Part shown: piece by piece, positions 58,657 through 64,000 of the stretch | Numbering within the stretch: the first letter of the stretch is position 1 | Layout of the letters: every line of letters begins with the position of its first letter | NCBI RefSeq assembly: GCF_000717345.1 | Contig: NZ_JNZA01000012.1 | Span: 62,001-126,000 of the forward strand | DNA: 64,000 nucleotides | Direction: 5' to 3' | From: Streptomyces lydicus | GTDB lineage: Bacteria > Actinomycetota > Actinomycetes > Streptomycetales > Streptomycetaceae | The notes under the pieces: generated by a model | Databases searched by the model: none | What the model was told of the DNA's origin: nothing | Seen by the model: only the letters and a program-made list of their open reading frames with translations | Translations under genes and position numbers: made by a program

Positions 58657-58777
58657 CGTCGTTCTCTCCTCTTCTCGCGGGCCCGCCGACGGACCGGTGG
58701 AGCCGCCTCGCCGCGCGGACGTGCCCATTCCAGCGGGTGGGCCGGTGCCGTCCAAGGAGCGGTCCGTTCTTAGACTG

Positions 58778-58792
58778 ATCACGGATCGTGAT
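58778..58792. promoter_or_regulatory. LysR-type box ATC-N9-GAT
   Basis: ATCACGGATCGTGAT is a T-N11-A site of the ATC-N9-GAT class with 6-bp arms (ATCACG/CGTGAT). It is 19 bases before the LysR start and faces the hydrolase operon on the other side. Confidence 0.65.
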
Positions 58793-58810
58793 GAATCGGG
58801 GGAGGGTGAC

Positions 58811-59740
58811 GTGGAGTTGCGTCAGGTGCGCTACTTCGTGGCGGTGGCCGAGGAGCTGCACTTCGGACGTGCCGCCGCGCGGCTGCACATCGTGCAGCCG
58901 ACGGTCAGCCAGCAGATCCGGCGCCTGGAGCGGGAATTCGGCCTGGAGCTGTTCGACCGCACCACCCGCACGGTGACGCTGACCGCAGCGGGCCAGACCT
59001 TCCTGACACATGCGCAGGCCCTGCTGCGGGCCGAGCGCGCGGCGACCGAGGCGATGGCCGCTCTTCAGGCCGAGCAGGAATCGACCCTGAGGGTGGGCAC
59101 CACTGTCGGACTCGGACTCCGCCTGGACGCGCTGTTGACCGCGCTGACCGAACGCGCCCCGCAGCTGATGGTCGAGCTGGTCAGCGCGGACCGGGCCACC
59201 CGGCTCCAGCAGGTCCGCGACGGTGAGCTGGACGCCGCGTTCATCCGGGGCCCCGACCACAGCCCCGGCCTGGAACTCCTGCCCCTCTGGACCGACGTCC
59301 TGGTCGCCGCCCTGCCCGCCGGGCACCCGCTGGCCGCCGGGCCGTGCGTCGCCCTCGCCGACCTGGCCGGACTGCCGCTGCGCATCGCGCCCCGGGAGGC
59401 CCACCCCCAGCTGGTCGACGCCGTCGTGCACGCCTGCCGCGCGGCGGGCTTCGACCCGGTCATGGGCGCCGCGTTCACCACCGACCAGGACACCCTGGCC
59501 GCCATCGCCGCCGGCCGGCCGAGCTGGACGGTCTACTTCGCGTCCCAGGCCGCGATCCAGCCCGCGCCCCGCATCGCCTTCCGCCCCTTCACCGACCCCG
59601 CCCCCGCCCTCCAGACCAATCTGGCCGTACGCCCCGGCCCGCCGTCCCGCCGGCTGGCCGCTTTCCTGGACGCCTGTAACTCCCTGGAACGAGCGGAGTC
59701 ACCCGGGGGCGTGCGGGCGCCGCGCCAGGGCCTGCTGTGA
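58811..59740 (+). CDS. LysR-family regulator of the hydrolase pair
   Basis: 309 residues from a GTG at 58811 (GGGGGAGGG upstream). The N-terminus ELRQVRYFVAVAEELHFGRA, then LHIVQPTVSQQIRRLEREFG, is the canonical helix-turn-helix. STLRVGTTVGLGLRLDALLT begins the effector-binding domain. The regulator sits opposite the two alpha/beta hydrolases and the ferredoxin-MBL gene, and probably activates them. The co-inducer is unknown. Confidence 0.93.
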   Translation: MELRQVRYFVAVAEELHFGRAAARLHIVQPTVSQQIRRLEREFGLELFDRTTRTVTLTAAGQTFLTHAQALLRAERAATEAMAALQAEQESTLRVGTTVGLGLRLDALLTALTERAPQLMVELVSADRATRLQQVRDGELDAAFIRGPDHSPGLELLPLWTDVLVAALPAGHPLAAGPCVALADLAGLPLRIAPREAHPQLVDAVVHACRAAGFDPVMGAAFTTDQDTLAAIAAGRPSWTVYFASQAAIQPAPRIAFRPFTDPAPALQTNLAVRPGPPSRRLAAFLDACNSLERAESPGGVRAPRQGLL

Positions 59741-59829
59741 AAGGGGATCTCGGGCGTGACTGATCAGGTCCTCAACGAACGTCTGTGACAAGGCTCCACA
59801 CCGCTGACACCACGTACACTCCCACCACG

Positions 59830-60096
59830 ATGAAGCGACGTGTTCATTTCACCGAGCAGGCGGGGCGATTCCGCGACTACATCCCGGTCGACGACCGGAA
59901 GGCGCTCCTGCACCTCGTCGACAAGATCGCCGACGACCCGCAAGGTCCGGCCACACACCTCGCCTACAGAGACGATGACGCCACCCGATCAACCTGGGCC
60001 GACGGTCTCATGGTGCACTACCTCGTGACCCCCTACGACCTGGTCGTTGTCGACGTCGACATCTACGACGCCAGTAGAGGCTTCAACATCGTGTGA
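59830..60096 (+). CDS. RelE/ParE-like toxin-fold protein without visible antitoxin
   Basis: 88 residues from the ATG at 59830. MKRRVHFTEQAGRFRDYIPV, then LLHLVDKIADDPQGPATHLA and LMVHYLVTPYDLVVVDVDIY form the helix-hairpin plus three-strand sheet pattern of RelE/ParE toxins. Arg/Lys residues lie in the active-site strand, though the C-terminal catalytic residues are not certain. There is no small antitoxin gene directly upstream or downstream. A leaderless or antitoxin-free orphan seems likely. It is between the LysR gene and the ferredoxin remnant. Confidence 0.55.
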   Translation: MKRRVHFTEQAGRFRDYIPVDDRKALLHLVDKIADDPQGPATHLAYRDDDATRSTWADGLMVHYLVTPYDLVVVDVDIYDASRGFNIV

Positions 60097-60257
60097 ACAG
60101 TGCTTGCTGCCACCGGGCTTACGGGTGGAGGCAGGACCGTGACGGTGGTCCTCACTCGCCGTGAGCCCTCCAACGGCCCAGCACCGCCAGCCGCGCGCCC
60201 CGATCAGGAGTAGGACGGAGCTGACGGGTGTGGCGGCGGGAGAAGCAGGTACGCGGG

Positions 60258-60344
60258 ATGAACAGGGTGGTCGACCTCAACCACTGTCAGGGATATGCGC
60301 AGTGCGACCGTCGCCCTCCGGCCATCTGCCGGACCGGCGGCTGA
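60258..60344 (+). pseudogene. Truncated ferredoxin gene before the P450
   Basis: From the ATG at 60258 the frame reads MNRVVDLNHCQGYAQC, which is the invariant start of 3Fe-4S/4Fe-4S ferredoxins that partner P450s (V-V-D-L-x-x-C-x-G-Y-A-Q-C). It then diverges at once into DRRPPAICRTGG and a stop at 60342-60344. The remaining 45-50 residues, with the last Cys ligands, are absent in all frames. The gap to the P450 start is 65 bases. Confidence 0.75.
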
Positions 60345-60409
60345 CCGTCGTGCAACCGGCCCGCTGAGGCCCGTCACCCGGCGAAACAGAGCGAGGAGGA
60401 GCCCCGCCC

Positions 60410-61633
60410 ATGTCCGCGGACACCCTGTTCCGAAGGATCACCGACTACGCCCACCGCGCCGATCCCTACCCCCTCTACGCCGAGCTGCGCGAGGCAGGCG
60501 TGGCGCGGCAGGGCGACGGGAGCTACCTGGTCGGGAACTACCACGACATCGCCGCGCTGCTGCACGACCCGCGGATCAGTTCCGACCGCCGCAACCGCGT
60601 CACACCGGACGGCACCGGCACCGGCGAAGACCTGCCGCCGTCCTTCATCGGGCTCGACGACCCCGAACACCACCGGCTCCGCGGCCTCGCGATGCGCTCC
60701 TTCGGCCCGCCCCACACCCCGGGCCGGATCGACTCCCTGCAGGGCGAAATGGCCCGTATCGTGGCGGATCTGCTCGACGGATTCCGGGACAAGGACCGGA
60801 TCGACATCGTCGACGACTTCGCCTACCCGCTCCCGGTCACCGTGATCTGCCGGCTGCTGGGCGTGCCGACCGAGGACGAGCCGCAGTTCCGCGGCTGGTC
60901 GGACGCCATCGTCTCCGGCTTCGACCCCACCCCCGGTGAGGATCCCGCCGAGCGCGCCCGCGCGGCCTCCGAGGCCCGCAAGGCGATGGGCCTGTACCTG
61001 GGGGAGCTCGCCGAGCGGCGCCGCGGCCACCCGTCCGACGACATGCTCTCGGCGTTCGTCACCGGCGGCGCCGAGGCCGGTGCGGGCCTGACCCCGCTGG
61101 AGATCATGACCACCTCGGTACTGCTGCTCATCGCCGGGCACGAGACCACCGTCAACCTGATCACCAACGGGGTGCTCACCCTGCTGCGCCACCCCGGCCA
61201 GTTGGCGCGGTTGCGCGACGATCCCGCCCTGATGCCGCGGGCGGTGGAGGAACTGCTGCGCTACGAGCCTCCCGTGCAGATGCTGCCGCAGCGCACCCCG
61301 CTCACCGACATCGAGGTCTCGGGCGTCACCGTCCCCAAGGGTTCACCCCTCATCCTGGTGCTCGCCTCCGGCAACCGCGATCCGAAGCGGTTCGACGACC
61401 CCGACCGCTTCGACTCGGCCCGCGAGGACAACCAGCACCTCGGCTTCGGCAGCGGCATCCACAGCTGCTTCGGCGCCCCGCTGGCTCGTCTGGAGGCCCA
61501 GATCGCCCTGACCGGACTGCTCCGGCACCTCGACGGGCCCCGCCTGGTCGAGGATCCGCCGCCGTACCGGAGCAGCCCGGTCCTGCGAGGGCCGCGCCAT
61601 CTGCTGGTCGAGCGGGACCGGGCGGGTGCCTGA
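60410..61633 (+). CDS. Cytochrome P450, bacterial class I type
   Basis: 407 residues from an ATG preceded by GAGGAGG. The haem loop FGSGIHSCFGAPLAR has the axial Cys at residue 353. The I-helix LLLIAGHETTVNLIT has the A-G-H-E-T oxygen groove. The K-helix VEELLRYEPP has E-x-x-R. The C-helix HHRLRG is also present. The length matches soluble actinomycete CYPs. The gene directly upstream, a ferredoxin, is truncated, so electrons must come from elsewhere. Substrate unknown. Confidence 0.96.
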   Translation: MSADTLFRRITDYAHRADPYPLYAELREAGVARQGDGSYLVGNYHDIAALLHDPRISSDRRNRVTPDGTGTGEDLPPSFIGLDDPEHHRLRGLAMRSFGPPHTPGRIDSLQGEMARIVADLLDGFRDKDRIDIVDDFAYPLPVTVICRLLGVPTEDEPQFRGWSDAIVSGFDPTPGEDPAERARAASEARKAMGLYLGELAERRRGHPSDDMLSAFVTGGAEAGAGLTPLEIMTTSVLLLIAGHETTVNLITNGVLTLLRHPGQLARLRDDPALMPRAVEELLRYEPPVQMLPQRTPLTDIEVSGVTVPKGSPLILVLASGNRDPKRFDDPDRFDSAREDNQHLGFGSGIHSCFGAPLARLEAQIALTGLLRHLDGPRLVEDPPPYRSSPVLRGPRHLLVERDRAGA

Positions 61634-61684
61634 CGAGGTCCGGGAGGGCCGGAGGGTGATGCGGTCCGCTGTGCCGGAAGGCGG

Positions 61685-62359
61685 TTATCCGGCGGTTCCG
61701 AAGTCCTGCGTCCAGTAATCGCCGGGCTGTGCCAGGCCCACGCCCATCTCCTTGAAGGAGCAGTCGAGAATATTGCGCTTGTGGCCGGGGCTGGACATCC
61801 AGCCCTTCATCACGCTCTCGGGGGAGGAGTATCCATAGGCGACGTTCTCGCCGTACGCGCTCCAGTGGTAACCGGCCCGCGTGATCCGGGCGCCGGGGTC
61901 GGATCCGTCGGAGCCCGTGTGGGACATGTTCCGGTGGGCGGCCATGTCCTTGCTGTGGTCCTGTGCGGCCTTCGTGAGTTTCGCATTCAGGGCCAGCGGT
62001 GAGCATCCGGCCTTGGCGCGCTCGTTGTTGACGAGTTCCAGGATCCGGGCCGCGGTGCCGGAAGCCGGAGCGGCGGCCTTCGACGCGCTCGGGGACGCGG
62101 CGGGGGCCTTGGGGGCCGTGGACGTGCTGGTGGCGGGCTTGGCGCTCGACGCGGTCCGCCCCGGGTGGTGGGCGTGCGCCGCCTTCGTCCAGTGGCCGTT
62201 CTCCCAGTGGCCGTGCCGGTGGTGGCCGTATCCCCGGTATTCCTGGTGCTGCTGTCCGTTCAGACATGCCATGGCTGCGGAGGGCACGGCCACCGCGCCT
62301 ATCGCGAGTGCGGCGACGGTTATCTTCCGGTAGTGCGTCGTCCGGCGATGCTTTGTCAT
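61685..62359 (-). CDS. Secreted CAP/SCP-domain protein
   Basis: 224 residues from the ATG at 62359, chosen because GAGG sits seven bases before it; an ATG at 62371 is also in frame. The signal peptide ITVAALAIGAVAVPSAAMAC ends near residue 33. A His/Gly/Tyr-rich and then Ser/Ala/Pro linker (~35-95) precedes the CAP domain: RILELVNNERAKAGCSPLAL, AAQDHSKDMAAHRNMSHTGS and YGENVAYGYSSPESVMKGWM, ending in GHKRNILDCSFKEMGVGLAQ. His and Glu of the CAP cavity are present. Function in bacteria is unclear. Confidence 0.93.
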   Translation of the reverse strand: MTKHRRTTHYRKITVAALAIGAVAVPSAAMACLNGQQHQEYRGYGHHRHGHWENGHWTKAAHAHHPGRTASSAKPATSTSTAPKAPAASPSASKAAAPASGTAARILELVNNERAKAGCSPLALNAKLTKAAQDHSKDMAAHRNMSHTGSDGSDPGARITRAGYHWSAYGENVAYGYSSPESVMKGWMSSPGHKRNILDCSFKEMGVGLAQPGDYWTQDFGTAG

Positions 62360-62490
62360 CGGTGACCTCATTCGGTGTGCGCGGCGCGTTCCCTGGACTG
62401 CCGGGTTTCTCGAACCCCGCCCCTGAACTGCGGAGATGCCATGGGCTCGTCATTCAATGGGACCGCTGTGCGGCAGGCAAGAAAGGCCGT

Positions 62491-62509
62491 CTACTAATGC
62501 GTTTAGTAG
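62491..62509. promoter_or_regulatory. Dyad overlapping the start of the small ORF
   Basis: CTACTAA (62491-62497) and TTAGTAG (62503-62509) are perfect arms with a 5-base spacer. The ATG at 62497 lies inside it, so a protein or RNA structure here could block translation. Confidence 0.5.
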
Positions 62510-62724
62510 CGGCGGCCGATGCTTGTCAGAGGGATTCCGGCATGCTGGCCGTATTCTCGATCACTCAGGAAATGCTGTCGGCCCGTCAGAAAGCCCTGCG
62601 CGGCGAATATGCGGGGGAAAATGCCGAGTGCATCGAATGCCGGTTGGTGCTGTGCGGCCTATTGCGCTATCAAGACGGACAAATCCCCTATGTCGACTGG
62701 GGAAAGATCTACTATTCGGCATAG
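62497..62724 (+). CDS. Small protein of 75 aa, unknown
   Basis: Starts MRLVAAADACQRDSGMLAVF. It is mixed helix/strand, with ENAECIECRLVLCGLLRYQD carrying a C-x2-C plus a further Cys, and ends PYVDWGKIYYSA. The Cys pattern could bind zinc or iron-sulfur, but it does not match WhiB. The codon use and lower GC differ from neighbours. It lies between the CAP gene and LysR gene. I do not recognise it. Confidence 0.5.
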   Translation: MRLVAAADACQRDSGMLAVFSITQEMLSARQKALRGEYAGENAECIECRLVLCGLLRYQDGQIPYVDWGKIYYSA

Positions 62725-62776
62725 TTGAGAGGCGAGGTGGCTATGACGGATGTCACAGGCGCTCGGAGTGCGGCTC

Positions 62777-63682
62777 TCAGGTCCCCGCGGCGAACACCCG
62801 CGCCAGCTCCTCTGCCACCACCCGCGCGCCCGGCGAGACCCACCGCCTGCGGTGCCGTGCGAGCTGCACCGGCACCGGCTCGGCCGACGGGCCGTCCACC
62901 ACGGCCAACCGGCCCTCGGCCAGCTGCCGTTCGACCGTGACGCGGGGGAGCAGGGTCAGCCCCAGCCCGGCGGCGACGCACGACCGGGCCGCGTCGATGC
63001 TCCCGAAACGGGTGATCCTGGGCCTGACGCCGGGCACCTCCTGCAACGCACGGACCAGCCGGTCGCTGTACGAGCAGCCCTCCTCGTGCACGAAGAAGCT
63101 CTCCCGGGCCAGCTCGTCCCAGTCCGCCGACCGCCCGGCGAGCCGATGATCGGCCGCCGCGACGTACACCAGCGGCTCGCTCGTGATCCGCCGGGCCAGC
63201 AGGTCCCGCTCGTCGACCTCCGGCTCCAGCAGCAGCGCGAGATCGAGCCGGCCGGTGCGCAGCCCGTCCACCGCCCCCACGGTGTCCGCCGCGTGCAGAT
63301 GGACATCCAGCCGGGGGTGGTCGCGCCGCAGCGCGGCGATCACCTCGGGCAGCCGGGAGGAGCACAGTGAATCGCCCGCCCCGACGACCACCTCGCCCGC
63401 CACCGCCCCGGCCTCCGTGTCGCCCTGCCCGGCAGCGGCCGCCGCACGCAGCCCGGCCACCGCGTCGAGCACCGCCTCGGCCTCCTCCACCAGCGCGCGG
63501 CCGGCCCGGGTCGGCACCGTCCCCGCCGGCAGCCGGTCGAACAGCACGGTCCCCAACTCCCGCTCCAGCGTGCGGATCTGGACGGTCACCGTGGACTGCG
63601 CGAGATGGAGCGCGCGGGCCGCGGCGGTGAAGCTCCCCGCGTGCGCGAGCGTGACGAAGGTCCGCAGAAGTCTGGTGTCCAC
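62777..63682 (-). CDS. LysR-family regulator of the PhzF gene
   Basis: 301 residues from a GTG at 63682. DTRLLRTFVTLAHAGSFTAA, then LHLAQSTVTVQIRTLERELG give the helix-turn-helix. The effector domain shows DLALLLEPEVDERDLLARRI and AARSCVAAGLGLTLLPRVTV. Divergent from the PhzF gene by 83 bases; two LysR-type boxes in the gap support control of that gene and itself. Confidence 0.93.
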   Translation of the reverse strand: MDTRLLRTFVTLAHAGSFTAAARALHLAQSTVTVQIRTLERELGTVLFDRLPAGTVPTRAGRALVEEAEAVLDAVAGLRAAAAAGQGDTEAGAVAGEVVVGAGDSLCSSRLPEVIAALRRDHPRLDVHLHAADTVGAVDGLRTGRLDLALLLEPEVDERDLLARRITSEPLVYVAAADHRLAGRSADWDELARESFFVHEEGCSYSDRLVRALQEVPGVRPRITRFGSIDAARSCVAAGLGLTLLPRVTVERQLAEGRLAVVDGPSAEPVPVQLARHRRRWVSPGARVVAEELARVFAAGT

Positions 63683-63693
63683 GACCGCAGGCT

Positions 63694-63740
63694 ATCGCGA
63701 ACCTCGATGGGCTTGAGCGGAAACAATCGTTGGACGCGAT
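63694..63740. promoter_or_regulatory. Two ATCG-N7-CGAT LysR boxes
   Basis: ATCGCGAACCTCGAT (63694-63708) and ATCGTTGGACGCGAT (63726-63740) both fit ATCG-N7-CGAT. Their centres are 32 bases apart, about three helical turns, so a LysR tetramer could bind both. Confidence 0.65.
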
Positions 63741-63765
63741 GGAGTGAACCTGTCACGGTAAACCC

Positions 63766-64000
63766 ATGACCACACACCAGAGCCCCGCCCTCACCGCCAC
63801 CGCCACCGACGCGGACACCGCCGACGCGGCCGGCGTCGAGGTTCTGCGCTACTCCGCCTTCACCACCGACCCCGCCGGCGGCAACCCGGCCGGCGTGGTG
63901 CTCGACGCCGCAGCCCTCGACGACGCACGGATGCTCGCCCTCGCCGCCGAAGTCGGCTACTCCGAGACCGCGTTCGTCACCGCACACGACACCGCCGCCC
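63766..64000 (+). CDS. PhzF-family isomerase, cut by window edge
   Basis: The first 78 residues of a frame that runs off the end. VEVLRYSAFTTDPAGGNPAG is the hallmark of PhzF proteins (F-T-x-x-P-x-x-G-N-P), and LALAAEVGYSETAFVT holds the catalytic Glu of the E-T motif. The family isomerises metabolites such as trans-2,3-dihydro-3-hydroxyanthranilate; most genomic copies are of unknown substrate. Divergent from LysR with paired operators. Confidence 0.9.
   Translation, partial: MTTHQSPALTATATDADTADAAGVEVLRYSAFTTDPAGGNPAGVVLDAAALDDARMLALAAEVGYSETAFVTAHDTAA

Noticed and set aside
1..64000. tRNA, rRNA, CRISPR, insertion sequence or prophage genes
   Set aside because: None recognised. No transposase or integrase motifs and no regular repeat-spacer pattern were seen.

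Overview
The window is GC-rich DNA from an actinomycete, almost certainly Streptomyces or a close relative. The signs are the codon bias, a chaplin gene, an Rpf-like resuscitation protein, many MarR/TetR/LysR/GntR regulators next to their targets, and translational overlaps of the ATGA/GTGA type. It looks like ordinary chromosome with an accessory, arm-like character: detoxification enzymes, monooxygenases, secreted proteins and several decayed genes. I saw no insertion sequence, prophage, CRISPR array, tRNA or rRNA.

Layout. 1-7.5 kb: end of an MFS exporter, a secreted M4 metalloprotease with its terminator and an upstream inverted repeat, a gutted GlxA-type regulator, and a UvrA-like double-ABC ATPase. 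7.5-15.5 kb: a SpoIIE-type phosphatase that seems to lack part of its domain, then a tightly packed minus-strand operon. The operon runs GntR regulator, two-cluster ferredoxin, sulfonate-type lipoprotein/permease/ATPase, and an AprA/fumarate-reductase-like flavoprotein fused to HEAT repeats. 15.7-23.9 kb: DMT transporter, TetR remnant, PPOX enzyme, a MarR-MFS operon whose exporter has a CnaB-like tail, a zinc-finger SDR, and a LysR regulator. 23.9-36.9 kb: M3 peptidase, CBS protein, Rpf-LysM protein, a three-gene sigma-factor cassette with overlapping ends, L,D-transpeptidase, papain-like protein, and a HAD phosphatase-GT20 fusion resembling glucosylglycerol-phosphate synthase/phosphatase.

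37-47 kb: a secreted aerolysin-like protein, a TetR regulator with a palindromic operator and a divergent hydrolase/SRPBCC pair, a methyltransferase, a short second Rho, DinB, DoxX, a chaplin, AIM24 and an esterase-like hydrolase. 47-64 kb: RNase H with a zinc-ribbon tail, a TPR protein, CatB/Vat-type acetyltransferase, AlkB with an SOS-like box, AMIN-like secreted protein, two flavin monooxygenases around a TetR, a ferredoxin-MBL fusion with two hydrolases and a divergent LysR, an orphan RelE/ParE-like toxin, a P450 preceded by a broken ferredoxin gene, a CAP protein, and a LysR-PhzF divergent pair running off the edge.

The two observations most worth following are these. The short Rho paralogue carries a Ser where Escherichia coli Rho has Gly337, a position tied to bicyclomycin resistance, and it has lost the RNA-stacking aromatics. 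The AprA-like/HEAT/ferredoxin/ABC operon looks like an uncharacterised redox pathway for an imported sulfonate-like or other small anionic compound.
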